Source: Streptomyces sp. GS7 (lineage in GTDB: Bacteria > Actinomycetota > Actinomycetes > Streptomycetales > Streptomycetaceae). Taken from it: 64,000 nt of DNA. The position numbers and the translations under genes are program-made. The DNA is taken from assembly GCF_009834125.1 (NCBI RefSeq), contig NZ_CP047146.1:5697501-5761500 (forward strand). The letters run 5' to 3'. The notes below the pieces were generated by a model. It saw only the letters and a list, made by a program, of their open reading frames with translations, was not told the origin of the DNA and made no database searches. Below are positions 8,247 through 16,716 of the stretch, piece by piece. The first letter of the stretch is position 1; every line of letters begins with the position of its first letter.

Positions 8247-8657
8247 TCAGAAGCGGAAGACCGGGCCGGTCGCGGCGTCCATCGTGCAGGCGTTGGGGTA
8301 CTCCTTGTGCCAGTCCACCGGCTCACCGCGCCAGGTGCCGGACGCGGCGACGACGACCGGGTCGTACTCCCTTGTGCAGACGTGCGGTTCGCCGCGCAGG
8401 GCGTCCAGATCGCCGTGGGCCGAGGTCAGCGCGTCGCAGGCGGCGGCCCCGTGCGGATGGCTGCCGCGGGTGTCCGGGCAGGTGAGCCGGACCCCGTGGA
8501 TCCAGGTGTCGTCGGAGCCGGACACCGTCAGGAACAGGCCCTCGCCGGCCCGGTCCACGGCGGCGCCCGACGCACCGCCGAGGGCGGTGCACAGCGCCGC
8601 GGCCACGCCCACCGTCACGGCGGCACGGAAGGTACGGCGTCGGCGGCTGACGGGCAT
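8247..8657 (-). CDS. Secreted subtilisin-inhibitor-like (SSI) protease inhibitor, P1 Arg
   Basis: The 136-residue precursor has a twin-arginine-rich signal (MPVSRRRRTF then a hydrophobic Ala/Val/Leu stretch) and an SSI domain. The four conserved cysteines are C60, C74, C94 and C124, matching the two SSI disulfides. The reactive-site loop reads C94-T-R-E-YDPV, where classical SSI has CPMVYDPV, so P1 is Arg96 rather than Met. That predicts trypsin-like protease targets. The C-terminus PVFRF matches the family VFAF ending. AGGAG precedes ATG 8657. A large secreted aminopeptidase is encoded 2 kb away. Confidence 0.9.
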   Translation of the reverse strand: MPVSRRRRTFRAAVTVGVAAALCTALGGASGAAVDRAGEGLFLTVSGSDDTWIHGVRLTCPDTRGSHPHGAAACDALTSAHGDLDALRGEPHVCTREYDPVVVAASGTWRGEPVDWHKEYPNACTMDAATGPVFRF

Positions 8658-8962
8658 CGGGGTCTCCTGGAGCGTTCGGGGGATCGGGGCTTCGGTGGGA
8701 CGGTGGCCTCGCTGCGGTGGCGATCACCGGGGCCGGCGGGCCCGGCGGCCCCAGGCCCAGGGCACCCCGCCGCGCTTCGGTGCGCAAGCGGCCACGCCGT
8801 GCGGTCGCCCGTACGGCCCGGCGCGGGCCGAAGGGTGCCGATCCGGACCGGCGCGGTTACGGAGAACGGCTTCCGCGCCTACACTGACGGCCCTGGAAAT
8901 CCCCGGTGACCTGGCACGACGCGATCGCACAGGTGACCCGCGGGATGGGATAGGGGGCCGCC
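8658..8962. other. Intergenic region between divergent SSI and PlsC genes
   Basis: About 305 bp without a convincing gene. It should hold both promoters. TACACT near 8880 is a fair -10 candidate for the rightward acyltransferase gene. No strong operator was seen. Confidence 0.4.
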
Positions 8963-9676
8963 GTGTTCTACCAGGTGCTGAAGTACATCCTGCTGGGGCC
9001 GTTGCTGCGGCTGGTGTTCCGGCCGCGGATCGAGGGGCTGGAGCATGTGCCCGAGGAGGGCGCGGCGATCATCGCGGGCAACCATCTGTCGTTCGCCGAC
9101 CACTTCGTGATGCCGGCGATCGTGCCGCGCCGGGTGACGTTCCTGGCGAAGGCCGAGTACTTCACCGGGCCCGGCCTCAAGGGACGGCTGACCGCGGCGT
9201 TCTTCCGGGGCGTCGGGCAGATCCCGGTGGACCGGTCCGGGGGCCACGCCTCTCAGGCGGCGCTCGCCTCGGGGCTCTCCGTGCTGCGCAAGGGCCGGCT
9301 GCTGGGCATCTGCCCGGAGGGCACCCGCTCGCACGACGGACGGCTCTACAAGGGGCGCACCGGAGTCGCCTCGATGGCCATCCGGACCGGGGTCCCGGTG
9401 ATCCCGTGCGCGATGATCGGCACGTTCGAGGCGCAGCCGACCGGGCGGCGGCTGCCGCGTGCGAGGCGGATCACCATCCGGTTCGGCACCCCGCTGGAGT
9501 TCTCGCGCTACGCGGGCCTGTCGGATGAGCGCACCGCGCTGCGGGCGGTCACCGACGAGATCATGTACGCGATCCTGAAGCTCTCCGGCCAGGAGTACGT
9601 GGACCTGTACGCGGGCGAGGCGAAGGCCGCGGCGCAGGCGCGCGGCCACGGGCGGCGGGGCTCCGGCGGGAGCTGA
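8963..9676 (+). CDS. 1-acyl-sn-glycerol-3-phosphate acyltransferase (PlsC family)
   Basis: The 237-residue membrane-associated acyltransferase should transfer an acyl chain to lysophosphatidic acid in phospholipid synthesis. The acyltransferase blocks are visible: NHLSFAD (block I, H-x4-D, about residues 40-46), the GVGQIPVDR region (block II), CPEGTRS (block III) and VPVIPCAM (block IV). It starts at GTG 8963 with GGGGG upstream. The basic C-terminal tail (ARGHGRRGSGGS) is variable in the family. Streptomyces encode several paralogues, so the exact substrate is unresolved. Confidence 0.87.
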   Translation: MFYQVLKYILLGPLLRLVFRPRIEGLEHVPEEGAAIIAGNHLSFADHFVMPAIVPRRVTFLAKAEYFTGPGLKGRLTAAFFRGVGQIPVDRSGGHASQAALASGLSVLRKGRLLGICPEGTRSHDGRLYKGRTGVASMAIRTGVPVIPCAMIGTFEAQPTGRRLPRARRITIRFGTPLEFSRYAGLSDERTALRAVTDEIMYAILKLSGQEYVDLYAGEAKAAAQARGHGRRGSGGS

Positions 9677-9777
9677 ACCCCCGCGCGCGGCACGGCGGAT
9701 GGGGATATCCGTTCGCGGGGCGTGGCGCCCGCCCGTACGGTGAGTTCCATGATCGAACGGATAACGGGGTGCCGACG

Positions 9778-10608
9778 ATGAGCGCCCGGCTGCGCGGGAT
9801 GGCGCAGGAGACGGAGCGGATCGTCGCGACGGGTGCGTACCGCGCGCCGAGCGGGCGGCTGGTGGAGATCGCCGGGGCGGTGCGGCGGGCGCGCGCCGGG
9901 ACCCGGCTGTACGGACCGGAGGCGGTGGCCGTGCCGGGCCCGGCTCCGGGGCTGCGGACGGTGTTCGAGGTGACGGGCGAAGGGAGTCTGACGGCCGGCC
10001 GGCGGCTGGCCGCGGCGGGCGCGGAGCACGGCCCGGTCGCGGTGCTGAACTTCGCCTCGGCGCGCAATCCCGGCGGCGGCTATCTCCGCGGCGCCCAGGC
10101 CCAGGAGGAGGCGCTGTGCCGGGGGTCGGCGCTGTACGGCTGTGTGCGCGAGGCCCCGGAGTTCTATGCGGCGCACCGGGCCGCGACCAGTCCTTTCTAC
10201 AGCGACCGGGTGATCCTCTCCCCCGGTGTGCCGGTGTTCCGCGACGACCGCGGTCGGCTGCTCGAAGTGCCCTACGAGGCGGGGTTCCTGACGTCGGCGG
10301 CGCCGAACGCGGGGGTGATCGCCCGGCAGCGGCCGGACGAGGCGGGCCGGGTGCCGGCGGCGCTGGCGGTCCGCGCGGAGCGGGTGCTGGAGGTGGCGGC
10401 GGCCGGCGGGTACCGCCAACTGGTGCTGGGTGCCTGGGGATGCGGGGTGTTCCGCAATGAACCGGCCGATGTGGCACGGGCGTTCGCGGTGCCGCTGCTG
10501 CCCGGGGGCCGGTTCGCCGGCTGGTTCGGGCGGGTGGTCTTCGCCGTGCTGGACCAGCGGGCGGACTCCCCCACCAGGGATGCCTTCCGCGCGGTGTTTC
10601 CGGTGTGA
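9778..10608 (+). CDS. Microbial-type poly(ADP-ribose) glycohydrolase (TIGR02452)
   Basis: The 276-residue macrodomain-fold hydrolase removes ADP-ribose polymers or units. The diagnostic PARG signature is complete: NPGGGYLRGAQAQEEALCR, with GGG and the catalytic Glu pair QEE. TSAAPNAG and LGAWGCGVFRN further on match the bacterial PARG (DUF2263) family. ATG 9778 is preferred, with GGGG 8 nt upstream. GTG 9769 is a possible alternative. No ADP-ribosyltransferase gene is nearby, so its target is unknown. The gene converges on the tap-like gene at a strong hairpin. Confidence 0.88.
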   Translation: MSARLRGMAQETERIVATGAYRAPSGRLVEIAGAVRRARAGTRLYGPEAVAVPGPAPGLRTVFEVTGEGSLTAGRRLAAAGAEHGPVAVLNFASARNPGGGYLRGAQAQEEALCRGSALYGCVREAPEFYAAHRAATSPFYSDRVILSPGVPVFRDDRGRLLEVPYEAGFLTSAAPNAGVIARQRPDEAGRVPAALAVRAERVLEVAAAGGYRQLVLGAWGCGVFRNEPADVARAFAVPLLPGGRFAGWFGRVVFAVLDQRADSPTRDAFRAVFPV

Positions 10609-10679
10609 TGCCGGGGACGTCCCGGCTGCTGCGGCGAGGCGGCGGGACCGGGGGTCGGTGCGGCCCTGCCCCGGACAGG

Positions 10680-10716
10680 CCGGGGGCGGCCGGGGAGTCT
10701 CCCCGGCCGCCCCCGG
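10680..10716. terminator. Bidirectional terminator hairpin
   Basis: A perfect 17-bp GC-rich stem (10680-10696 with 10700-10716) around the loop GTC, placed between the convergent PARG and hydrolase genes. Confidence 0.88.
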
Positions 10717-10722
10717 TGGGTG

Positions 10723-12330
10723 TCAGCCGGCGGACTTGGCCGCCTGCTTGCCCGGGACGGGCGTGGCGTGCGGAGCGCAGGTGACGTCCTTGGGGTCCGT
10801 CTTGCCCTCCAGGAAGTACGCGTCGACCCGCTTGTTGATGCAGGGGTTGACCAGGCCCGTGACACCGTGCGAACCGGCGCCCCGCTCGGTGATCATCCGG
10901 GAGCCCGCGAACCGCTTGTGCAGCTCCACGGCGCCGTCGTACGGCGTCGCCGCGTCACGGGTGCTCTGCACGATCAGCACGGGCGGCAGGCCCTTGCCGG
11001 TCGTCACGTTGACCGGGGTCTGCTGCTTGACCGGCCAGCTGGCGCAGGGCAGGTTCATCCAGGCGTTGGACCAGGTCATGAACGGTGCCCGCTGGTTGAC
11101 GCGGGTGTTGTCGCGGTCCCACTTCTGCCAGCTGGTGGGCCACTTGGTGTCGGTGCACTCGACCGCGGTGTAGACAGCGTTGCCGTTCTCCGCCGTGATG
11201 TTGGCGGCCTTGTCGGCGAGGTGCGGTCCGGCCTTGTCGATCAGCGGCTTGCTGTCGCCGGCGACGTACGCGCTCCATGCCTGGGCGACCTCGGCCCACG
11301 AGGAGTCGTAGTACGGCGCGTTCTGGAAGAAGGCGGTGAGCTCGGCGGGGCCGACGACGCCGCCGATGGGGTTCTTCTTCGCGGTGGCGCGCAGCTTCGC
11401 CCAGGCGGCCTGGACCTTCTTGGGGGTGTTCCCGAGGTGGTAGGTCGCGTCGTTCTTGGCGACCCACTTCTCCCAGTCGCCCCAGCGGGTCTCGAAGGCG
11501 ATGTCCTGGTCGAGGTTGGCCTGGTACCAGATCTTCTCGCGCGCGGGGTCGACCACGCTGTCGACCAGCATCCGGCGGACGTGGTCGGGGAAGAGCGTGG
11601 CGTAGACGGCGCCCAGGTAGGTGCCGTAGGAGACGCCGAGGTAGTTGAGCTTCTTGTCACCGAGCGCGGCGCGGATCACGTCCAGGTCGCGGGCGGTGTT
11701 CGCCGTCGTCATGTACGGCAGCAGGCCGTGGCTGTGCGCGGCGCAGCCGAGGGCGTACTCCTTCGCCAGCTTGCGCTGGGCGAGCTTGTCGGCCTCGCTG
11801 CCCGGCACCGGGTCGGCCTTGGGGGCCTTGACGAACGCCTGCGGGTCCTCGCAGGAGATCGGTGCGGAGTGGCCCACGCCCCGGGGGTCGAAGCCCACGA
11901 AGTCGTACGCCTGGGCGGTCTTGACCCACAGGGGGCTCTTGGTGGCGATGCGGTTGGGGAACCTCATCCCCGAACCGCCGGGGCCGCCCGGGTTGTAGAC
12001 CAGCGAGCCCTGCCGCTTCTGGGGGCCGCCGGTGTTGACGGCCCGGTCGACGGCGAGCTTGATGGTGCGGCCGTTGGGCTTGGCGTAGTCGACCGGGACG
12101 GTGACATAGCCGCACTGGACGGGGGCCTTGAACCCCCAGGCGGCAGGACAGTCCTGCCACTTGACGCCTTCCTTGGCGGCGCGGGCGGCGGCGATCTGGA
12201 CGCCACGCGCCTCGGCCGATCCGCCGGGCCGCGGCTCGCCCGCGGCGGCGGGCGTCGCGGCGATCGCTCCGGCTATGAGCGCGCCCGACACCAGGGTGCC
12301 GGCGGCTCCGAGCGCTGCTGTTCGTTTCAT
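10723..12330 (-). CDS. Secreted tripeptidyl aminopeptidase-type alpha/beta hydrolase
   Basis: The 535-residue precursor of peptidase family S33 (Streptomyces Tap/Slp type) cleaves tripeptides or similar short N-terminal peptides outside the cell. It has an N-terminal signal (MKRTAALGAAGTL... ending TPAAAGE), the oxyanion region NPGGPGGSG, the nucleophile elbow GVSYGTYLG, the C-terminal TAP-like domain with RDAATPYDGA (Asp) and GAGSHGVT (His). The start is ATG 12330. The length fits the family. From memory, S. coelicolor has a tap gene in a similar neighbourhood, but the exact orthology was not checked. Confidence 0.9.
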   Translation of the reverse strand: MKRTAALGAAGTLVSGALIAGAIAATPAAAGEPRPGGSAEARGVQIAAARAAKEGVKWQDCPAAWGFKAPVQCGYVTVPVDYAKPNGRTIKLAVDRAVNTGGPQKRQGSLVYNPGGPGGSGMRFPNRIATKSPLWVKTAQAYDFVGFDPRGVGHSAPISCEDPQAFVKAPKADPVPGSEADKLAQRKLAKEYALGCAAHSHGLLPYMTTANTARDLDVIRAALGDKKLNYLGVSYGTYLGAVYATLFPDHVRRMLVDSVVDPAREKIWYQANLDQDIAFETRWGDWEKWVAKNDATYHLGNTPKKVQAAWAKLRATAKKNPIGGVVGPAELTAFFQNAPYYDSSWAEVAQAWSAYVAGDSKPLIDKAGPHLADKAANITAENGNAVYTAVECTDTKWPTSWQKWDRDNTRVNQRAPFMTWSNAWMNLPCASWPVKQQTPVNVTTGKGLPPVLIVQSTRDAATPYDGAVELHKRFAGSRMITERGAGSHGVTGLVNPCINKRVDAYFLEGKTDPKDVTCAPHATPVPGKQAAKSAG

Positions 12331-12515
12331 GTGTGGGGATCCCCCTGCAGGGTGCGCCGCGAGTCGCGGCGGTGATCACAGCGTTACAAGGCGATCCTTT
12401 CGTCTCCTGCCCCTCCTTGACCAGATTCGGCCAGAATTTCTTTACCAGACCGTAGGATTAGCACGGTTGCGGCGAGGGCGGGTCACAGGGCGTGGCGCCG
12501 GGTAACTGTCCGGAC

Positions 12516-13295
12516 ATGACCGTGCCGCCCCCCATGGTGTCCGCGCAGGACATCGGCAAGTTCTTCCTCGTCGACGGCCGCGCCGTCCAGGCCCTGGACG
12601 GTGTCTCGCTGACCGTCCGGGAAGGCGAATTCGTCTGCGTCGTCGGCCCGTCGGGCTGCGGGAAGTCCACCCTGCTGCGGATACTCGGCGGGCTCACGGA
12701 GCCGTCGACGGGCACCGTCACACGGCGGCCGGGGCGGCCGCCCGTGCCCCCGGCGGCGTTCGTCTTCCAGGATTTCGCCGTCCTCCCCTGGCTCACCGTA
12801 CGCAGCAACGCCGCCTTCGGCCTGCGGATGGCGGGTGTCCGGCGGCGGGAGGCCGAACGGGCCGCGGATGCCTGGCTGCTGCGGATGGACCTGGCCGACT
12901 TCGCCGACGGGTATCCGGAGCAGCTCTCCGGCGGCATGCGGCAACGGCTGGCGCTGGCCCGGGCGTTCGCCACCGGCAGCCCGGTGCTGTTGATGGACGA
13001 GCCGCTCGGCTCGCTCGATCCGCAGACCCGGCGGCTGATGCAGGAGCAGCTGCTGGAGCTGTGGCAGGAGGAGCGCAAGACAGTGGTGCTGGTGACGCAC
13101 TCCCTCGACGAGGCGCTGCTGCTGGGCGACCGGGTGCTGGTGATGTCGGCACGTCCGGGACGGGTGACCGACGAGTTCGCGGTGCCGTTCGCCCGGCCCC
13201 GCGATCCCGGCATCCAGGACGGTCCGGAGTTCGGCCGGCTGCGGGCCCGGATCTGGGACGTGCTGCGCGACGAGCTGTCGGTGAGCGCCCGGTGA
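12516..13295 (+). CDS. ABC transporter ATPase, NitT/TauT (SsuB-like) family
   Basis: The 259-residue ATPase energises the importer encoded by the next two genes. It has Walker A GPSGCGKST, Q-loop VFQDFAVLPW, signature LSGGMRQR, Walker B VLLMDEPLGSLD and switch His in VLVTHSLDEA. The sequence is closest to the nitrate/sulfonate/taurine ATPase group. ATG 12516 matches the usual N-terminus. GTG 12492 is also open. Its stop overlaps the permease start (GTGA), which indicates translational coupling. The solute is unknown. Confidence 0.9.
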   Translation: MTVPPPMVSAQDIGKFFLVDGRAVQALDGVSLTVREGEFVCVVGPSGCGKSTLLRILGGLTEPSTGTVTRRPGRPPVPPAAFVFQDFAVLPWLTVRSNAAFGLRMAGVRRREAERAADAWLLRMDLADFADGYPEQLSGGMRQRLALARAFATGSPVLLMDEPLGSLDPQTRRLMQEQLLELWQEERKTVVLVTHSLDEALLLGDRVLVMSARPGRVTDEFAVPFARPRDPGIQDGPEFGRLRARIWDVLRDELSVSAR

Positions 13296-14122
13296 CCGCC
13301 CCGCCGCGGCTGCGGGCCGTCGTACCCGCCGACGACGCCGTGCGCGCCGTGGTCGTACGGGCCCGGCGGACGACCTGGCGGCACGCCGCGCTGGGCGTCT
13401 CCGTACCGGCCGTGCTGCTGCTGGGCTGGCAGGCCGCGGGGATGGCGGGCCTGCTCGACGCGCTGCTGTTCCCGCCGCCGTCGCGGATCGCGGTCCGGTG
13501 CGTCGAGCTGACCGCGTCGGGGGACCTGGGCGCCGACACCCTCGCCACACTCGGGCGGCTGGTCCCCGGGTACGTGATCGGGGCGGTGGCCGGTGCGCTG
13601 ACCGGGTTCGTGATGGGCGTCTCCCGCACCGCGGGCGCCGCCCTGGGCCCGCTCTTCTCCGCGCTGTACTCCGTGCCGAAGATCGCGGTACTGCCGCTGC
13701 TGCTGCTCCTCTTCGGACTCAACGACACCCCCAAGATCCTCTCCGTCGCGATCACCGTCTTCTTCGTCCTCCAGATCAACACCGCTTCCGCCGTCCGCCA
13801 GATCGATCCCCGGCTGCTGGAGTCGGCGCGCTCGTACGGCGCTTCGGGGCTGCGGCTGCTGCGGTTCGTGCTGCTGCCGGGCGCGCTGCCCGGGGTGCTG
13901 ACCGGGCTGCGGACGGCATCGGGGCTCGGTGTGGTGGTCGTCGTGGCGGTCGAGTTCGTGGCGTCCGAGAGCGGTCTGGGCCATCTGATCTGGAACGCCT
14001 GGACGCTTTTCCAGCCGGACCGGATGTATGTCGGCCTGGTCGCGGTCGCGATGCTGGGCACGCTGTTCTCCGCCGCGGTGACGCTGGTCGGGCGCCGGGC
14101 GATGCCCTGGCGCCCCGAGTAG
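13292..14122 (+). CDS. ABC transporter permease, NitT/TauT family
   Basis: The 276-residue inner-membrane permease has about six transmembrane segments and the ATPase-contact EAA loop (ESARSYGASGLRLLRFVLLP, about residues 170-189). GTG 13292 overlaps the TGA of the ATPase gene, so the two are coupled. The family includes SsuC/TauC/ThiX-type permeases. The binding-protein gene follows after 40 nt. Confidence 0.9.
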   Translation: MTAPPRLRAVVPADDAVRAVVVRARRTTWRHAALGVSVPAVLLLGWQAAGMAGLLDALLFPPPSRIAVRCVELTASGDLGADTLATLGRLVPGYVIGAVAGALTGFVMGVSRTAGAALGPLFSALYSVPKIAVLPLLLLLFGLNDTPKILSVAITVFFVLQINTASAVRQIDPRLLESARSYGASGLRLLRFVLLPGALPGVLTGLRTASGLGVVVVVAVEFVASESGLGHLIWNAWTLFQPDRMYVGLVAVAMLGTLFSAAVTLVGRRAMPWRPE

Positions 14123-14162
14123 CCGGGACCGACCGATGCCTGCCGAAAGGATCCCCTCCCCC

Positions 14163-15152
14163 ATGCCCCGTACCCTCTCGCCCGTCCGGTCGGCCCTGCC
14201 GGTGCTGCTCGCCGTCCTCGCCCTGCTCGCCGCCGGCTGCGGGAGCGGCGGTGCGGACGGGGACGCGGCCGGCGGGTCCACGGTGCGGGTCGCCCACGTC
14301 CCCTCCACCCTCTTCGCCCCGCTCTACATCGCCGAGGCCAAGGGCTACTTCAAGGAGCAGGGCCTCCGGGTCCGGTTGGAGACGGTCAAGAACGGCCAGG
14401 ACGCGGTGCCGCTGGCCGCCTCCGGGAAGGTGGACGCGGTGGTGGCCGGGTTCTCCGCGGGGCTGTTCAACGGGGTGGCCAAGGGCCTGAAGGTGCGGGT
14501 CGCCGCGTCGATGGGCGCCGCCACCGGAGCCGGGCCGTCCCCGTCCGCGCTGGAGGTGTCCCAGCGGCTGCTGGACTCGGGGGAGGTCAAGACCGCCGCC
14601 GATCTGCGCGGACGGCGGATCGCGGTGTCCGGCGGGGTGGGTGCGGCGGGTGGTTACCAACTCGCCTCCGCGCTCCAGGAGTCGGGGCTGACCCTCAAGG
14701 ACGTCACGGTGGTCGATGTCGCCTTCACCGACATGCGCACCGCCCTGTCCACCGGGAGCGTGGCCGCGGCGCTGCCGCCCGCACCGCTCACCACGGCCAT
14801 GGAGGAGGCCGGGGTGTCGACGCCGCTGGCCGTGCCTCCCAGGGGCACGGTCGCGACCGGGGTGCTCTTCGGGACCCGGTTCGCGGCGACACCGGCCGCC
14901 GCGAAGTTCCTGACGGCGCTGCGCAAGGGGGCCGCGGACCTCCAGGGGACAGGGCGGACGGCGGAGGTCAATCTGCGCATCCTGGCCCGGGCGACCGGGC
15001 AGCGGCTGGGCGTGCTGCGCCACACCCCGTCGTACGAGTGGGACCCGCAACTGCTCCCGGACACACGGCAGCTGATGAGGCAGCAGGCGGCGTACCAGGA
15101 GGCCGGGCTGCTCGACGGCAGAGCGCTCACGGCACGGGATCTGGTGGGCTGA
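14163..15152 (+). CDS. Substrate-binding lipoprotein of NitT/TauT-type ABC importer
   Basis: The 329-residue lipoprotein has the signal MPRTLSPVRSALPVLLAVL and the lipobox LLAAGC. The mature part begins with VRVAHVPSTLFAPLYIAEAKGYFKEQG in two pieces of the typical NMT1/SsuA-like fold. GAAAGGA lies 11 nt before ATG 14163. An in-frame ATG at 14136 is the alternative. It captures the solute for the ATPase and permease encoded upstream. Sulfonates, pyrimidine thiamine precursors or nitrate are all possible for this family. No metabolic neighbour settles the point. Confidence 0.87.
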   Translation: MPRTLSPVRSALPVLLAVLALLAAGCGSGGADGDAAGGSTVRVAHVPSTLFAPLYIAEAKGYFKEQGLRVRLETVKNGQDAVPLAASGKVDAVVAGFSAGLFNGVAKGLKVRVAASMGAATGAGPSPSALEVSQRLLDSGEVKTAADLRGRRIAVSGGVGAAGGYQLASALQESGLTLKDVTVVDVAFTDMRTALSTGSVAAALPPAPLTTAMEEAGVSTPLAVPPRGTVATGVLFGTRFAATPAAAKFLTALRKGAADLQGTGRTAEVNLRILARATGQRLGVLRHTPSYEWDPQLLPDTRQLMRQQAAYQEAGLLDGRALTARDLVG

Positions 15153-15215
15153 CCGGTGCCGCGGACCGGGCCGGAGACAACGGGCCGAGGAAGGGCGAGA
15201 ACCGGTCAATTGCCG

Positions 15216-15236
15216 TACGCATGACCCATATGCGTA
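15216..15236. promoter_or_regulatory. Inverted repeat upstream of roadblock operon
   Basis: TACGCAT-N7-ATGCGTA has perfect 7-bp arms. It lies about 105 bp before the first roadblock-like gene and just before the sequence GTTACGTTACC. It is a candidate operator or activator site for the operon. Confidence 0.45.
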
Positions 15237-15269
15237 TGCCCGGCGCCCGCGTTACGTTACCTTCCGTGC

Positions 15270-15303
15270 AGGCTCTCCCACTCACCGCCACGTGGGAGAG
15301 CCT
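15270..15303 (+). terminator. Leader hairpin, attenuator or terminator
   Basis: A perfect 12-bp stem (15270-15281 with 15292-15303) has a 10-nt loop and is followed within 6 nt by GTTTTG. It sits only 38 nt before the first roadblock-like gene and 117 nt after the ABC lipoprotein gene. If the operon promoter lies upstream, the hairpin would act as an attenuator. Otherwise it ends the ABC operon. Confidence 0.6.
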
Positions 15304-15341
15304 CCGCGTTTTGCCGTGTGCCTGCCGGAAGGAGACCTGAA

Positions 15342-15725
15342 GTGCCCGGTATCGACCAGGTGTTGGCCCGAGCGATGGGGATACCCGGAGTCCTGGGTGC
15401 CGGGCTGATCGACTGGACCAGCGGGCTGACCCTCGGTACCGCCGGGCAGGCGCCGCACGCCGATCACGACGCCGCCGCCGCGGACACCGCCGAGGTGGTG
15501 CAGGCCGTGGCCCGCAACGCCACCTTCGACACCGCGGGCGGCGAAGGCCCCGCGCTGGAGGATCTGATCATCACGGCCGCGCGCAGCTACCACCTGATCC
15601 GCTTCGTGCCCACCGCCTTCGACAGCCAGACCTTCCTCTACCTCTGGCTGGATCGCGCCCAGGCGAATCTGGCCATCGCCCGGTTACGGCTGCGGGATCT
15701 GGCCGCGGAGCTGGTCACCGGTTGA
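15342..15725 (+). CDS. Roadblock-like small protein, contains TTA codon
   Basis: The 127-residue protein is clearly paralogous to the product of 17169-17543. Shared blocks are the N-terminal GVLGAGLIDWTSGLTL, the central LEDLIITAARSYHLIR and the C-terminal FLYLWLDRAQANLAIARLRL. The fold pattern resembles roadblock/LC7 proteins, which in actinobacteria act with small GTPases. It starts at GTG 15342 after GGAAGGAG. Codon 115 is TTA (15684-15686), so translation should depend on the bldA tRNA in Streptomyces. It is the first gene of a four-gene operon. Its precise role is unknown. Confidence 0.75.
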   Translation: MPGIDQVLARAMGIPGVLGAGLIDWTSGLTLGTAGQAPHADHDAAAADTAEVVQAVARNATFDTAGGEGPALEDLIITAARSYHLIRFVPTAFDSQTFLYLWLDRAQANLAIARLRLRDLAAELVTG

Positions 15726-15734
15726 CGGCCCGTC

Positions 15735-16646
15735 ATGGCACCTCCACTGCCGACCCGTTCGGCCACGTCCGGCGACGGCGGCGGGTCCGGTCTGCTCGGC
15801 CGGTACGCCGCCGAGCGCGCCACCGGCGCCCTGCGCGCCCCGAACGGCTGCGTCTATCTCCGCGAGGGCGCGGTCTACTGCGTCGAGTGCCCGGCGGCTC
15901 CGGGGCCCGAGGCCCGGCTCACCGCGGCCGGACGGCTCTCCGCACGGTCCCGGCAGCGCGCCGCGGAGGCGGCGGGTCCGCAGCGGCGCGGTGGCCGGTT
16001 CCTCGTCGAGCAGGGGTGGCTGACCCAGGGTGAGCTGGAGATCTGCCAGCTCGCGGCGCTCCTCGACGCGGCGTTCTTCGTCCTGCCGCTGGCGCCCGGA
16101 AGCACCACCTTCACACCGGGCGAGGGGCACTGGCTGGGTGTCGTACGCCTGGTCGGCGCGGCGGCGCTCCAGGAGGCGACGGCGCGCCGGCGGGCGCTGC
16201 TCGACCGGCTGCGGCCCTGGGCGGCGGCCGACGAGGCGCCGGTCGTCCCCGTGGTCCCGGTCCGCTCGGCCGGAGCGGACGGACCGGGTGGCCCGGAGGG
16301 GCCGGCCGGCGCAGTGCGCCCGGCCGTCACCGGTCGGCAGCGGCGGCTGCTGGAGCACGCGGACGGCCGGCACACCCCGTACGAACTCGCCCATGCGCTG
16401 GGCCAGTCCGCGTATCTGACGCTCCTCGACGTCCGGGGGCTGGCCGCGGCCGGGCTGATCCGGCTGCCCCCGAAGCCGGCGGCGCTGCCCCGGCGGCGGC
16501 CGGGGGCGTCCGGGGCGGACCGGCGCGCCGCGGCCCCCGGCGCCGCACCGCGCTGGCACCTGCCGGACCCGGGCGTCCTGGAGACCGCCGATCCGGACGT
16601 CGCCCTCCTTGTCCGACTGCGCACCGCGCTGGAGGAGAACCTGTGA
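15735..16646 (+). CDS. DUF4388-like regulatory protein of roadblock operon
   Basis: The 303-residue protein starts 9 nt after the first roadblock-like gene. Residues about 20-130 (RATGALRAPNGCVYLREGAVYCVEC, LVEQGWLTQGELEICQ) resemble the DUF4388/PATAN-type domain found in bacterial regulatory proteins. A Pro/Gly/Ala-rich linker (about 170-200) leads to a winged-helix-like C-terminal region (TPYELAHALGQSAYLTLLDVRGLAAAGLIRLP). Similar genes are often annotated as transcriptional regulators. The domain assignment comes from sequence pattern only. No strong ribosome site precedes ATG 15735, which fits coupling to the upstream gene. Confidence 0.65.
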   Translation: MAPPLPTRSATSGDGGGSGLLGRYAAERATGALRAPNGCVYLREGAVYCVECPAAPGPEARLTAAGRLSARSRQRAAEAAGPQRRGGRFLVEQGWLTQGELEICQLAALLDAAFFVLPLAPGSTTFTPGEGHWLGVVRLVGAAALQEATARRRALLDRLRPWAAADEAPVVPVVPVRSAGADGPGGPEGPAGAVRPAVTGRQRRLLEHADGRHTPYELAHALGQSAYLTLLDVRGLAAAGLIRLPPKPAALPRRRPGASGADRRAAAPGAAPRWHLPDPGVLETADPDVALLVRLRTALEENL

Positions 16647-16716
16647 ACCCCTGCGAACCCCTGCCATGAGGCACGTATTCGGCAAGCGCGCCGGAAGAAG
16701 GAGATTCAGCAAACCG

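Noticed and set aside
10720..12375. Long + strand open frame opposite the tripeptidyl-aminopeptidase-type gene
   Set aside because: It is the mirror of a well-supported secreted hydrolase and has a Gly/Val-rich composition without motifs.
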